A stretch of 64,000 nt of DNA from Stenotrophomonas maltophilia (lineage in GTDB: Bacteria; Pseudomonadota; Gammaproteobacteria; Xanthomonadales; Xanthomonadaceae): contig NZ_RAVT01000024.1 in the NCBI RefSeq assembly GCF_013464915.1, positions 37,019-101,018 of the forward strand, given 5' to 3'. A program made the translations under genes and the position numbers. Positions 51,046-59,486 of the stretch are shown here, piece after piece (the first letter of the stretch is position 1; each line of letters starts with the position of its first letter). The notes below the pieces were generated by a model that worked only from the letters and a program-made list of their open reading frames with translations, had not been told where the DNA came from and made no database searches.

Positions 51046-51705
51046 ATGCCCAGCGGATATCGCTCTTCCGGCGTCGACTTTGACGACCTGTTCGATCCGT
51101 ACGTCGAAGGTCCGCAGGCACAGGACTCGGGCCGCCGTATCGGCGGCACCGACCTCAGTCGTCGCTATGCCCACATCCAGTACGGCAGCAAGCGTGCCGA
51201 CGTAGGCCATCGCATCAACGGCATGGACGTATCCAACCTGTGGGCGGCCCGCGGCAGCGCCACCTACAGGCTGCCGTTCCACGGCAAGGGCTACTCGGCA
51301 AGCAATGGCGCCAAGACCAACTCCAGCGGCTCCGTGTCGGCAACCGTCTCCATCCTGATGTATGCCGACGGCACCTATGCCATCCGCACGGGCGTCGCCG
51401 GTGGCGGCAATGGAGGCAGCTCAGTAGCAGCGTCGGGCCAGTGGCTTCCGGCAGGTGCAAGCGTTTCCGAGTACGAAGTGCAGATTACCGGCTCCTCGCC
51501 AGCTAAAGCCTCTTTCAGCACCAGTGCTCCCTCGTTCGTGCCGGCATCGGCGGCACCGTCGGCAAGCGTGTCGATCAGCGTCCCTGCCAGGTCCGCCAGC
51601 TACGAATCGGACAGCGTCAGCATTTCCGTCGCGCTGCGCCGTGCCGGAGGTATCGCCCAGGTTTCCACCTTCAGCGCCAGAGTCAGCGCCTCCGGCTGGG
51701 TCTGA
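51046..51705 (+). CDS. Fibre-associated hypothetical protein
   Basis: A 219-residue protein directly after the fibre (1-bp gap), at the place where P2 has fibre-assembly gpG. It does not look like gpG (no chaperone-like acidic sequence). It is Ser/Ala/Gly-rich, beta-type, with a Gly run (GVAGGGNGGSSVAASG) and repeated SVSISV/SVSISVALRR strands. It may be a second fibre or adhesin or a fibre cap. Confidence 0.7.
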   Translation: MPSGYRSSGVDFDDLFDPYVEGPQAQDSGRRIGGTDLSRRYAHIQYGSKRADVGHRINGMDVSNLWAARGSATYRLPFHGKGYSASNGAKTNSSGSVSATVSILMYADGTYAIRTGVAGGGNGGSSVAASGQWLPAGASVSEYEVQITGSSPAKASFSTSAPSFVPASAAPSASVSISVPARSASYESDSVSISVALRRAGGIAQVSTFSARVSASGWV

Positions 51706-51811
51706 TCGATCAGCGGGCCACCGCTGCAATTAACCCGACAACCACATTCTCCGAACATTACCCCGTCGCCTGCACAAGCCGGCACACACCCACACCGAGG
51801 AAGAACCCCGA

Positions 51812-53014
51812 ATGACCGAATTTCTCCATGGCGTACAGGTCGTCAACATCGATACCGGTGCCCGATCGATTGCCATCGCCTCCAGCAGCGTGATCGGCAT
51901 CGTCGGCACCGCACCGCTGGCTGACACCGAAGCGTTCCCCATCAACACCCCCGTCCTGGTGACCTCGCCGTCGCAGGCCGCCAAGCTGTCGGCTACCACC
52001 GGCACCGAAGCCGGCACGCTGCCCGGCGCACTCGATGCGATCTTCGATCAGTCCAGCGCTGTCGTCGTCGTCATCCGCGTCGAGAAGGGCGCCAATGAAA
52101 GCGCCACCCTGGCCAACGTGCTGGGCGGTGTGAACGCACAGACCGGTGCCTATGAAGGCGTGCATGCCCTGCTGGCGGCCAAGTCCATCGTCGGCGTGAA
52201 GCCGCGCATCCTGGTCGCACCCGGCTTCACCCATGTGCACCCGGCCGACCCGGCCAAGCCGGAGGCCGTGCTGGCCAACCCGGTCGTGGCCGAACTGCTC
52301 GGCATCGCCGACAAGCTGCGCGCAGTGATCATCAAGGACGGCCCGAACAGCAACGATGATGCCGCCAAGTCCACCGCCGCCCTGACCGGCTCCAAGCGTG
52401 TCTACGTGGTCGACCCGGCGCTGCTGGTGCAGTCCGGTGATGCCATCGTCACCCGCTATGCCTCCGGTGCCGTGGCCGGTGCCATCGCCCGCAGCGACAA
52501 CGAGCGCGGCTGGTGGGCGTCGCCGTCGAACCTGGAACTCAACGGCGTGGTTGGCACCGCGCGTGCAATCGACTTCGGCCTGTCCGATGCCACCAGCCGC
52601 GCCAACCTGCTGAACCAGGCCAACGTGGCAACGGTCATCCGCGAAGGGGGCTTCCGCCTGTGGGGCAACCGCACCACCAGCATCGATCCGAAGTGGCAGT
52701 TCCTGTGCGTGGTGCGCACCGCCGACATCATCGCCGACAGCCTGGAAGCCGCCCACCTGTGGGCCGTCGACCGCGGCATCAGCAAGACCTACGTCGATGA
52801 CGTGCGCGAGGGCGTCAATGCCTTCCTGCGCGGGCTGAAGACCCAGGGCGCGATCCTCGGCGGCAACTGCTGGATCGACCCGGAACTGAACGCAGCTGAC
52901 AGCGTGGCCCAGGGCCGCTTCTACTGGGACTTCGACTTCACCCCGACCTACCCGGGTGAGCAGCTGACCTTCCGCATGCACATGAACAACAACTACGTCT
53001 CGGAGATCTTCTAA
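51812..53014 (+). CDS. Contractile tail sheath protein gpFI
   Basis: A 400-residue P2 FI-type tail sheath protein. It opens with FLHGVQVVNIDTGARSIAIASSSVIGIVGTAP, has a core with SGDAIVTRYASGAVAGAIARSDNERGWWASPSNLELNGVVG, and ends with FRMHMNNNYVSEIF. The sheath contracts to drive the tube through the envelope. GAGGAAG precedes the ATG. It is followed 2 bp later by the tube gene. Confidence 0.97.
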   Translation: MTEFLHGVQVVNIDTGARSIAIASSSVIGIVGTAPLADTEAFPINTPVLVTSPSQAAKLSATTGTEAGTLPGALDAIFDQSSAVVVVIRVEKGANESATLANVLGGVNAQTGAYEGVHALLAAKSIVGVKPRILVAPGFTHVHPADPAKPEAVLANPVVAELLGIADKLRAVIIKDGPNSNDDAAKSTAALTGSKRVYVVDPALLVQSGDAIVTRYASGAVAGAIARSDNERGWWASPSNLELNGVVGTARAIDFGLSDATSRANLLNQANVATVIREGGFRLWGNRTTSIDPKWQFLCVVRTADIIADSLEAAHLWAVDRGISKTYVDDVREGVNAFLRGLKTQGAILGGNCWIDPELNAADSVAQGRFYWDFDFTPTYPGEQLTFRMHMNNNYVSEIF

Positions 53015-53016
53015 GC

Positions 53017-53520
53017 ATGGCGCGCAAGATCCGTAAAAACTTCAACTTCTACGTCGACGGCAAGGGTTATGCCGGCAGCGTGATGTCCTTCACTGCACCG
53101 AAGCTGTCGCTGAAGACCGAGGACTTCCAGGCCGGCGGCATGCTCGCCCCGACCGAGATCGTGCTCGGCCATGAAAAGCTCACCGCCGAGGTCGAGTTCG
53201 CCTCGGACGACGCGGAGATCATGACCAAGTTCCACGTCATCGAGAGCAAGGAGTACGGCTTCACCGCCCGCGAAGCGCTGGAAGGCGACGACGGCGAAGT
53301 GACCCAGGTCGTGCACAACATGCGCGGCAAGGTGAAGCTGCTGGACCGTGGTGAAACCAAGGTCGGCGAGAAGGGCACGATCAAGGTCAGCCTGGCGCTG
53401 AGCTACTACAAGCTGACCCATGGCGCCCAGGTCGTGCAGGAGATCGACGTGGTCAACATGATCGCCCGCCAGGGTGGCGTCGACGTCCTGGCCGGCATCC
53501 GCGGCGCGCTGGGCATCTGA
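53017..53520 (+). CDS. Tail tube protein gpFII
   Basis: A 167-residue P2 FII-type tube protein (KIRKNFNFYVDGKGYAGSVMSFTAPKLSLKTEDFQAGGMLAPTEIVLG). It forms hexameric rings in the tube inside the sheath. It pairs with gpFI in one operon. Confidence 0.97.
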   Translation: MARKIRKNFNFYVDGKGYAGSVMSFTAPKLSLKTEDFQAGGMLAPTEIVLGHEKLTAEVEFASDDAEIMTKFHVIESKEYGFTAREALEGDDGEVTQVVHNMRGKVKLLDRGETKVGEKGTIKVSLALSYYKLTHGAQVVQEIDVVNMIARQGGVDVLAGIRGALGI

Positions 53521-53543
53521 GCCCACGCCGCACCGAAGAACCC

Positions 53544-53562
53544 GGGGGCGCCTCGCGCCCCC
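53544..53562 (+). terminator. GC hairpin after the tube gene
   Basis: GGGGGCGC-CTC-GCGCCCCC (53544-53562) is a perfect 8-bp stem without a T run, between FII and E. It may weaken transcription so that E and T are made in smaller amounts than sheath and tube. Confidence 0.6.
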
Positions 53563-53600
53563 GCATCCATCGCACCGCATCGCATTCCAGGAACGCCTCC

Positions 53601-53891
53601 ATGTCCAGCAAGACCAAGACCCCCACCGACACCGTCATCGAGCGCGATGGCTTTGCCGAGATCACCCTCACCCGCCCGCGCCAGGTCAACGGCATGGAGA
53701 CCGCCGTGCTGCGCATGCGTGAACCGACCGTGGAAGACATGGAGCGCTACCAGGACGACAAGGGCAGCGACGCCCAGCGTGAGGTGCGGATGATCGCCAA
53801 CCTGTGCGAGATCTCGCCGGACGACGTGCGCAAGATGCCGCTGCGCGACTACGCCCGACTGCAGGCAGGCGTCGCGCTTTTTACCACCTGA
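53601..53891 (+). CDS. Tail assembly chaperone gpE
   Basis: A 96-residue P2 gpE-like protein (DGFAEITLTRPRQVNGMETAVLRMREPTVEDMERYQDDKG). It helps load the tape measure into the growing tube. A run of five T at 53878-53882 near its stop is a probable -1 frameshift site giving gpE+E'. Confidence 0.9.
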   Translation: MSSKTKTPTDTVIERDGFAEITLTRPRQVNGMETAVLRMREPTVEDMERYQDDKGSDAQREVRMIANLCEISPDDVRKMPLRDYARLQAGVALFTT

Positions 53892-54022
53892 CCCTGCCAC
53901 AGATCAGGCAGGGAGTGCTTGCCCTGGCCGGTCATACCGGCTGGGGCCTGCGCGAGATCATGACGCTGCGGGTGTCGAAGTTCATCTGGTGGATTCAGGG
54001 GTTGCCGGTACATGGCCAATAA
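53882..54022 (+). CDS. gpE' extension of tail assembly chaperone (-1 frameshift)
   Basis: In the -1 frame after the T5 run (CTT TTT ACC), reading continues YHLTLPQIRQGVLALAGHTGWGLREIMTLRVSKF and ends at 54022, inside the first codons of the tape measure gene. This is the conserved gpE/E' design of P2-like tails. The E' part has no start of its own that fits. Confidence 0.75.
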   Translation, partial: YHLTLPQIRQGVLALAGHTGWGLREIMTLRVSKFIWWIQGLPVHGQ

Positions 54023-56483
54023 CGTTCAAACGACAACGATCACGATCGGCGGCTCGGTGTCCAGATCGCTGAAGGACGCATTGTCCTTCGCCAACGATGG
54101 CATCAAGCGCATCGGCACCGAGTTGACGCTGCTGGACCGCAGGCTTGCCCGTCTGAGCACGACGAGCAAGGAATACGCTCGCATGCGTACCCAGGTCGAC
54201 GCGCTGCGTGCCTCGCAGGAGGCACTGGAGAGCATCGAGGCAAAGCGCACCGCCAACCTGGAAAAGCGCGAGAAGCTCGGCTCGGCATTCGGCCAGGCAC
54301 GTGGTGCGCTTGGCACGGCCGTTACCGCGCTGGCCAAGCCGGTGGAGAACGCCTCCGGCTTTGCCCGCCAGAACCAGCAGATCGGCGTGGCCGCCAACCT
54401 CAGCCGGGCCCAGGTGAGCGCCTTGGGGCAGGCCATCCTGGAACAGTCGCGTGCGACCAACCAGGGCGCCGACGCGCTGCAGCGCTCGATCAGGCTGATG
54501 ATCGACGCCGGCATGGATGCGCAATCAGCCCAGGCCAGCCTGGGCGCGGTCGGGCGGACCACCACCGTCACCGGCGCCAGCATCGATGATGTGGCCCAGG
54601 CCGCGGCCGCCCTGCAGCAGTCGTTTGATATCGATCCCTCGCGCATGCAGAACGCGCTGGATGTGCTGGTCGTCAACAGCCGGCAGGGCGGCCTGGGCCT
54701 GAAGGACATGGCCGAAGTGCTGCCTGCCCTGGGTTCGTCGTTCGAAGCGATGAAGCTGCAGGGCACCTCGGCGGCCGCCACCCTCGGCGCCGCCCTGCAG
54801 GCCACGCTGGATTCGGCCGGCGGCGCCGACAAGGCCGCCAGCAACATGAAGAATTTCATGTCGTCCGTCCTGTCGCCGGAGCTGCAGAACAAGGCAAAGA
54901 AGAGCCTCAATCTGGATCTGCGCAAGATCATCGGTGACGCACAGACCGACGGCGGCAATCCCTTCGATGCCGCCATGCAGGGAATCATCCAGGCCACTGC
55001 GGGCGACCAGAAGAAGATCGGCGCACTGTTCGGCGATGCCCAGGCGAAGAACTTCGTCCAGCCGATGATCGAGAACTGGGACACCTATGTTCGAGCCCGC
55101 GACAAGGCGCTGAATGGATCGGCGGGCACCACCGATGCAGCCTATGCCGATGCGATGCAGACCGATCCGCAGAAGATCGAGGGCGCCAAAATCGCCGTGG
55201 ACAACCTGTCCAAGGCCTTCGGTGCCGCGCTGCTGCCGGCGGTGGGCGAGGCCGCGGTCAAGCTCACCGAACTGCTGAACGGGGTCACCTCGTTCGTGCA
55301 GGAAAACCCGAAGCTGATCGCCAACACCACGCAGATCGTGGTCGGCATGCTGGGCATGCGCACCGCGGTGCTCGGCGCACGCTACGCCTGGACCTTCCTG
55401 CAGGGCCCGATCCTGGCTGCGCAGAAGGCCTTCGAGCTGTTCCGTGGCGGCAGCCTGCTGGCCCAGTTGGGACGCTTCGGGCCGATGGCGATGCGCCTGG
55501 CGTCGGGCTTCCGCATCGTCGCAACTGCCGTGGCCGCCATCGGTGGCGGGCCGATAACGATCGCCATCGCAGCGATCACCGCAGGCGCCATCCTGGTGCG
55601 CAAGTACTGGGAGCCGATCAAGGCATTCCTCGGAGGACTCTGGCAGGGGGTGAGCGACTCCGCCGGTGCCGCGATGGGCGAGATCATGGCCGCTGTCGAG
55701 CCACTGCGCCCGGTTTGGGAGGCAATGGGCGAAGTGTTCAGCCGGGTATGGAACTGGATCAGCCAGCTGATCGCACCGGTCGAGTACAGCGGCGACGCGC
55801 TCTCGCGTGTTGGCGAAGTGGGCCGCTTCGTCGGCACCCTGCTGTTTGAAAGTTTCCGCATGGCGATCGCTGCCGTCGGCAACATCATCCAGACCATCGT
55901 ATTCCTCAATGATGCAGCGATGTCCTTGGGCGAAACCATTGGTACCGCGCTGATCGGCAGATGGGATTCGATGAAGGAGACTGCCCGCGCCGCGATCAAC
56001 GTGGTGATGGATGCACTGAAGCCCCTGCTGGAGCTGATCGATGGTCCACTGGGTGATCTGGGAGGGCTTGTCGGCAAGGGTCTGAACGTTGCATCAGGCT
56101 TCCTGGGGCAGCTCAAGGAAGGCGCAGTCGATGGCATGAAGAGCATCGGCAACGGTGTGGTTGGATACAGCAACATGCGCGCCCAGGGCCGAGGCGGCCT
56201 GAACGATGCGTTGTATACCGGTGTTGCGGTGGCAATGGGTGACAGGCCCGCCGTCCGAGAGCAGGAGGACAGCCTGCGCCGCGCCATGCAGGGCCGTCCT
56301 GCACCCGACATGCCCGCGCCCACCCCACGCGGCGTCACCACCGTGCAGCAACAACAGACCAACAACATCACCATCCACCAGCAACCGGGTGAATCCAGCG
56401 AATCCGTAGCACGTCGCACCGCCGACGAACTGCAGCGTCGCAACGCGGTTGCCGCCCGTGGTGGCCTTGCAGACAGGAATTGA
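54012..56483 (+). CDS. Tape measure protein gpT
   Basis: An 823-residue tape measure protein that sets tail length. It has a long helical N-terminus (coiled-coil region about residues 20-120), the PhageMin_Tail core (SALGQAILEQSRATNQGADALQRSIRLMIDAGMDAQSAQASLGAVG), and hydrophobic helices around residues 440-560 (FLQGPILAAQKAFELF, GGPITIAIAAITAGAILV). It is shorter than many prophage tape measures. It ends 2 bp before the gpU start. Confidence 0.95.
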   Translation: MANNVQTTTITIGGSVSRSLKDALSFANDGIKRIGTELTLLDRRLARLSTTSKEYARMRTQVDALRASQEALESIEAKRTANLEKREKLGSAFGQARGALGTAVTALAKPVENASGFARQNQQIGVAANLSRAQVSALGQAILEQSRATNQGADALQRSIRLMIDAGMDAQSAQASLGAVGRTTTVTGASIDDVAQAAAALQQSFDIDPSRMQNALDVLVVNSRQGGLGLKDMAEVLPALGSSFEAMKLQGTSAAATLGAALQATLDSAGGADKAASNMKNFMSSVLSPELQNKAKKSLNLDLRKIIGDAQTDGGNPFDAAMQGIIQATAGDQKKIGALFGDAQAKNFVQPMIENWDTYVRARDKALNGSAGTTDAAYADAMQTDPQKIEGAKIAVDNLSKAFGAALLPAVGEAAVKLTELLNGVTSFVQENPKLIANTTQIVVGMLGMRTAVLGARYAWTFLQGPILAAQKAFELFRGGSLLAQLGRFGPMAMRLASGFRIVATAVAAIGGGPITIAIAAITAGAILVRKYWEPIKAFLGGLWQGVSDSAGAAMGEIMAAVEPLRPVWEAMGEVFSRVWNWISQLIAPVEYSGDALSRVGEVGRFVGTLLFESFRMAIAAVGNIIQTIVFLNDAAMSLGETIGTALIGRWDSMKETARAAINVVMDALKPLLELIDGPLGDLGGLVGKGLNVASGFLGQLKEGAVDGMKSIGNGVVGYSNMRAQGRGGLNDALYTGVAVAMGDRPAVREQEDSLRRAMQGRPAPDMPAPTPRGVTTVQQQQTNNITIHQQPGESSESVARRTADELQRRNAVAARGGLADRN

Positions 56484-56485
56484 GC

Positions 56486-56953
56486 ATGAAGCGCGAGTTC
56501 GTAACCGGCACAGTGGACAAGCTGCTGTCGCAGTTCAAAGCCAACGATTCCGGCAACGCTCCGGTACTGCTGATGCTGGGCGGCTTCAAGTTCAGCCTCA
56601 ACACTGCCGTGTTCCAGGACATCCAGCAGAGCAACGAGTATGGCTGGGCAGCGCAGGAACGCATCGGCCAGATGGCTGCGCTGCAGTACACCGGGCCCGG
56701 CAAGGCCAGCATGACGCTGCCTGGCGTCATCCACTATGCGTTCCGCGGTGCCGGCAATGAGCTCTCGCAGCTGCGCAAGCTGGCCGCGCAGGGCAAGCCA
56801 CAGCGGTTGCTGACCGGCAAGGGCGGGAACCTGGGGCTGTGGGTCATCGACAAGATCGACGCCACCGCCTCCGGTTTCACTGCCGATGCCGGAATCCAAC
56901 GGCACGAATTCACCCTCTCCCTGCGGAAGCACAGCGATGGCACGAACGTATAA
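56486..56953 (+). CDS. Tail protein gpU
   Basis: A 155-residue P2 gpU-type baseplate protein (KREFVTGTVDKLLSQFKANDS...FKFSLNTAVFQDIQQSNEYGWAAQERIGQMAALQYTGPGKASMTLPGVIHYAF). The ATG at 56486 is used, with AGGA 8 bases before, rather than the TTG at 56480. It overlaps the X gene. Confidence 0.92.
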   Translation: MKREFVTGTVDKLLSQFKANDSGNAPVLLMLGGFKFSLNTAVFQDIQQSNEYGWAAQERIGQMAALQYTGPGKASMTLPGVIHYAFRGAGNELSQLRKLAAQGKPQRLLTGKGGNLGLWVIDKIDATASGFTADAGIQRHEFTLSLRKHSDGTNV

Positions 56954-57152
56954 CACCCGCGATGGCGACGTCGTCGACCGCATTGCGTACACGCACTATG
57001 GCGAACAATCTCCGGCCATCGTGCGCGCGGTGTTCGACGCCAACCCGGGCCTTGCCGCCCGCGGCGCGGTACTGCCCGCGGGCATGGCGATCACCCTGCC
57101 GGATGTGCAGCGCCCAGCAAACGAGCGCAGGGGAGTGGCCCTGTGGGACTGA
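56937..57152 (+). CDS. Tail protein gpX (LysM-like)
   Basis: A 71-residue P2 gpX-like tail protein (MARTYNTRDGDVVDRIAYTHYGEQSPAIVRAVFDANPGLAARGAVLPAGMAITLPD), a LysM-type domain that links hub and tape measure. The ATG at 56937 overlaps gpU in another frame. The stop overlaps the gpD start. Confidence 0.92.
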   Translation: MARTYNTRDGDVVDRIAYTHYGEQSPAIVRAVFDANPGLAARGAVLPAGMAITLPDVQRPANERRGVALWD

Positions 57153-58216
57153 ACATCACACCGGCATTCCGCGTGGTGGCCAACAACCAGGACATCACCG
57201 ACATCATCAGGTCGCGCTTCAAGTCGCTGCGGATCACCGACGAGACCGACAACACCTCGGACATGCTGGAACTGCAACTGGCCGACCATGATCCTTCCGA
57301 TCCGATCCAGCTGCCGCCGGCAGGCGCGGAGCTGGAAGCCTTCATCGGCTACGACGGTGACGTGCGGCGCATGGGCCTGTACATCTGCGACGAAGTGGAG
57401 ATTTCCGGCTACCCCGGCAGCATGACCCTGCGCGCCCGCGCGGCGCCGTTCGAGGCCAGCAAGGGCGGCAAGAACGATCTGCAGACGCAGAAGACGCGCA
57501 CCTGGAAGAAGGGCACCACGATCGGCGGCATGGTGCAACGCATGGCCGGCGAACACGGAATGGGCGCTGCCGTAAGCGCATCGCTTGCATCGATCGCGCT
57601 GCCGCTGACGGTGCAGTCGCAGGAGTCGGACATGAACCTGCTGCTGCGCCTGGCCAGGCAGCATGACGCCATCGCCAAGCCGGGCGGTGGCCGCCTGATG
57701 TTCGTCAAACGTGGTGAATCCACCAGTGCCAGCGGTGAGCGCATTCCCGACGTCACCCTGACCCCGGCCGATGGCAGTGCCTACAAAGTGAGCATCGTCT
57801 CACGCGAGAAGACAGGCACCACCATCGCCTATTACCGCGATGTACGCGGTGCCACGCGCCAGGAAGTGAAGCTGGGCAGCGGTGAGCCGATCGTGCGCCT
57901 GCGCATGGCCTACGCCGACCGCGAAACCGCCGAAGCTGCAGCGCGCGCCAAGCACCAGGAACAGGCCAGGCAGACGCGTACGCTGAGCTACACCCTGCCC
58001 GGCCGCGAGACGCTGATGGCCGAAGCCACGGTGGTGATGCAGGGCTTCCGCGATGGCGTGGACGGGCAGTGGCTGGTCAAGCGTGCCGAGCACAACATCA
58101 GCCACGACGGCTACGTGACCAGCATCGAGTGCGAACAACCCAACAGCGCCGACGCAGTGAAGGCGGCCCGCAGTGCCGCGGCCACCGAAGGCGAGCAGGT
58201 CGGCAGCGAGGTGTAA
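57143..58216 (+). CDS. Late control protein gpD (baseplate hub)
   Basis: A 357-residue P2 gpD-type baseplate hub protein (T4 gp27-like). It contains SMTLRARAAPFEASKGGKNDLQTQKTRTWKKGTTIGGMVQRMAGEHG and the lysozyme-like fold region LRLARQHDAIAKPGGGRLMFV. The start is GTG at 57143, overlapping gpX. It is the last gene of the tail operon; a SMAG dimer begins immediately after its stop. Confidence 0.93.
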   Translation: MGLNITPAFRVVANNQDITDIIRSRFKSLRITDETDNTSDMLELQLADHDPSDPIQLPPAGAELEAFIGYDGDVRRMGLYICDEVEISGYPGSMTLRARAAPFEASKGGKNDLQTQKTRTWKKGTTIGGMVQRMAGEHGMGAAVSASLASIALPLTVQSQESDMNLLLRLARQHDAIAKPGGGRLMFVKRGESTSASGERIPDVTLTPADGSAYKVSIVSREKTGTTIAYYRDVRGATRQEVKLGSGEPIVRLRMAYADRETAEAAARAKHQEQARQTRTLSYTLPGRETLMAEATVVMQGFRDGVDGQWLVKRAEHNISHDGYVTSIECEQPNSADAVKAARSAAATEGEQVGSEV

Positions 58217-58284
58217 ATCCACGCGGGCGTGGATCTACATCGGCGGCCTCGACCAAGCTCGGTAGATCCACGCCATGCGTGGAT
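58217..58284. repeat. SMAG dimer at right edge of tail locus
   Basis: ATCCACGCGGGCGTGGATC (start 58217) and the inverted GTAGATCCACGCCATGCG (58262 onward) form a dimer. The right half is identical to 7474-7496. It likely acts as terminator for the tail operon and the convergent tautomerase gene. Confidence 0.85.
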
Positions 58285-58296
58285 GCTTTTCGCGCA

Positions 58297-58677
58297 TCAA
58301 CTCACGTACTGCGCAACCCCGTTCCCGAACGACCAGTTCTCCTTCTTCACTTCCACAAGATTGATGAACACATCCTCGCGGCGGATGCCCACCGCCGCGT
58401 GCAATCCCTCGGCGATGCCGGCGTACAACGCCTTCTTCTGCTCCAGCGTGCGTCCTTCGTTCCAGGTGATCTGGATGCAGATGAAATCGTCGGTGCGGTC
58501 CACGCCCAGGTAGCTGGCGTCGTAGATCAGCGTGCCGGGCTCGTGTTCCTGGAAGATCTGGAAGCGGTCGTTTTCCGGCACGCCCACCGCGCGCATGGCC
58601 TGGTAGATGGTTTCGCCAACGCGTTGCAGGTAGTCGGCGGATTTACCTTTGCGAAGATCGATGCGGGCGAGCGGCAT
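58297..58677 (-). CDS. Tautomerase family protein
   Basis: A 126-residue 4-oxalocrotonate-tautomerase/MSAD-like enzyme with the N-terminal catalytic Pro (MPLARIDL), and HEPGTLIYDASYLGVDRTDDFICIQITWNEGR followed by FINLVEVKKENWSFGNG. The substrate is unknown. GGAG lies 8 bases before the ATG at 58677; the long upstream extension covers the tRNA and is not coding. Confidence 0.92.
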   Translation of the reverse strand: MPLARIDLRKGKSADYLQRVGETIYQAMRAVGVPENDRFQIFQEHEPGTLIYDASYLGVDRTDDFICIQITWNEGRTLEQKKALYAGIAEGLHAAVGIRREDVFINLVEVKKENWSFGNGVAQYVS

Positions 58678-58878
58678 GTTGGCACTCCGGCGTGGATGGG
58701 CACGGCAATGGGCTGAGACTACGCCTGCCCGGGGCGGCGGAACAGCACATGGATGGAACCCTCTGCCCGCATCGGTGAAGTGCGTCCCCGAGCGCTTCGC
58801 GCGGTTGCGCGAGCCGGTGAGTCGCGCTGTCAACGATGACGCTGCACGATGCCGGAAAGCCGCGCCGATGGTCAGGCA

Positions 58879-58906
58879 ACAAAAAAGCCCCCATTGCTGG
58901 AGGCTT
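58879..58906 (-). terminator. Rho-independent terminator of tRNA-Val
   Basis: On the minus strand AAGCCTCC and GGGGGCTT pair around AGCAAT and are followed by a T6 run, about 17 bases past the tRNA 3' end. Confidence 0.85.
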
Positions 58907-58922
58907 CTTTCGTTCTGCAACA

Positions 58923-58997
58923 TGGTGGGCGGTACAGGGATCGAACCTGTGACCCTTGCCGTGTGAAGGCAATGCTCTACCGCTGAGCTAACCGCCC
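58923..58997 (-). tRNA. tRNA-Val (anticodon CAC)
   Basis: A 75-nt cloverleaf with 7-bp acceptor stem GGGCGGT/ACCGCCC, D-arm with GCTC/GAGC, anticodon loop TTCACAC giving CAC (Val), T-arm with TTCGATC loop, and an encoded CCA tail. It reads on the minus strand, upstream of the tautomerase gene. No integrase or att-like fragment is seen beside it. Confidence 0.95.
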
Positions 58998-59089
58998 GGT
59001 GTGTTGCTGAGCCGCTCATTATAGGGGCTTTTCAGAGGCCGTCAACAGTTTTTCACATTCGTGTTCACGGGTGTTTCGAGGGCCGCTGC

Positions 59090-59109
59090 CGCGCATGGGC
59101 CGGCGCTAC
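59090..59109. repeat. SMAG-type palindromic repeat
   Basis: On the minus strand GTAGCGCCGGCCCATGCGCG, a GTAG-headed hairpin downstream of the pilZ gene and upstream of the tRNA. Confidence 0.7.
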
Positions 59110-59132
59110 CCGGGGCGGCAATCCGCGCCCCG

Positions 59133-59486
59133 TTACATCGTATGGGTCGGCTTGTCAGAACTGGTCAGGCCGGCCAGCAGCGTCTCGATCTTGTGGCGCA
59201 CGCCCTCGCCTTCGGCCCCCTCGGCCAGCTGCACGCCGATGCCGGCGGTGCGGTTGCCCTGCGCGCCGGCCGGGGTCACCCAGATCACCTTGCCGGCCAC
59301 CGGCAGGCGCTCGCTGGAATCGGGCAGGGTCAGCAGCAGGAACACTTCGTCGCCCAGGAAATAGCGCTTGGGCGTGGGCACGAAGATGCCGCCATTCTTC
59401 ACGAATGGCATGTACGCGCTGTACAGCGCGGCTTTGTCCTTCACGGCCAGGGACAGGATGCCCTGGCGGGCGTTGCTGGCACTCAT
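59133..59486 (-). CDS. pilZ: PilZ-domain protein
   Basis: A 117-residue PilZ-family protein (IFVPTPKRYFLGDEVFLLLTLPD...GKVIWVTPAGAQGNRTAGIGVQL). In xanthomonads the PilZ protein acts in type IV pilus biogenesis and often lacks full c-di-GMP binding; the RxxxR motif is not clear here, consistent with that form. Its ATG overlaps the holB stop by ATGA. It is the last gene of the fabF-pabB-mltG-tmk-holB-pilZ cluster. Confidence 0.93.
   Translation of the reverse strand: MSASNARQGILSLAVKDKAALYSAYMPFVKNGGIFVPTPKRYFLGDEVFLLLTLPDSSERLPVAGKVIWVTPAGAQGNRTAGIGVQLAEGAEGEGVRHKIETLLAGLTSSDKPTHTM

Larger units (their letters stand above)
38188..58216. mobile_element. P2-like R-type tailocin (maltocin-like) locus
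   Basis: The contiguous block holds two small minus-strand genes and then, on the plus strand, a replication-like module, a Mor-like activator, a lysis cassette and a complete contractile tail. No integrase, excisionase, CI-like repressor, terminase, portal, scaffold, major capsid or head-completion gene was found by reading the frames. That composition fits a phage-tail bacteriocin rather than a prophage. Flanks are a DUF2946 gene on the left and a tautomerase gene on the right, with no obvious att repeats. S. maltophilia tail-like bacteriocins (maltocins) of P2 type are known. Confidence 0.85.

Noticed and set aside
38188-58216. Intact P2-like prophage
   Set aside because: No capsid, terminase, portal, integrase or repressor genes could be found in any frame across the region.
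58923-58997. tRNA-Val as the attachment site of the tail locus
   Set aside because: It is about 700 bp beyond the last tail gene with a host tautomerase gene between, and no repeat of its 3' end is seen near 38,100.
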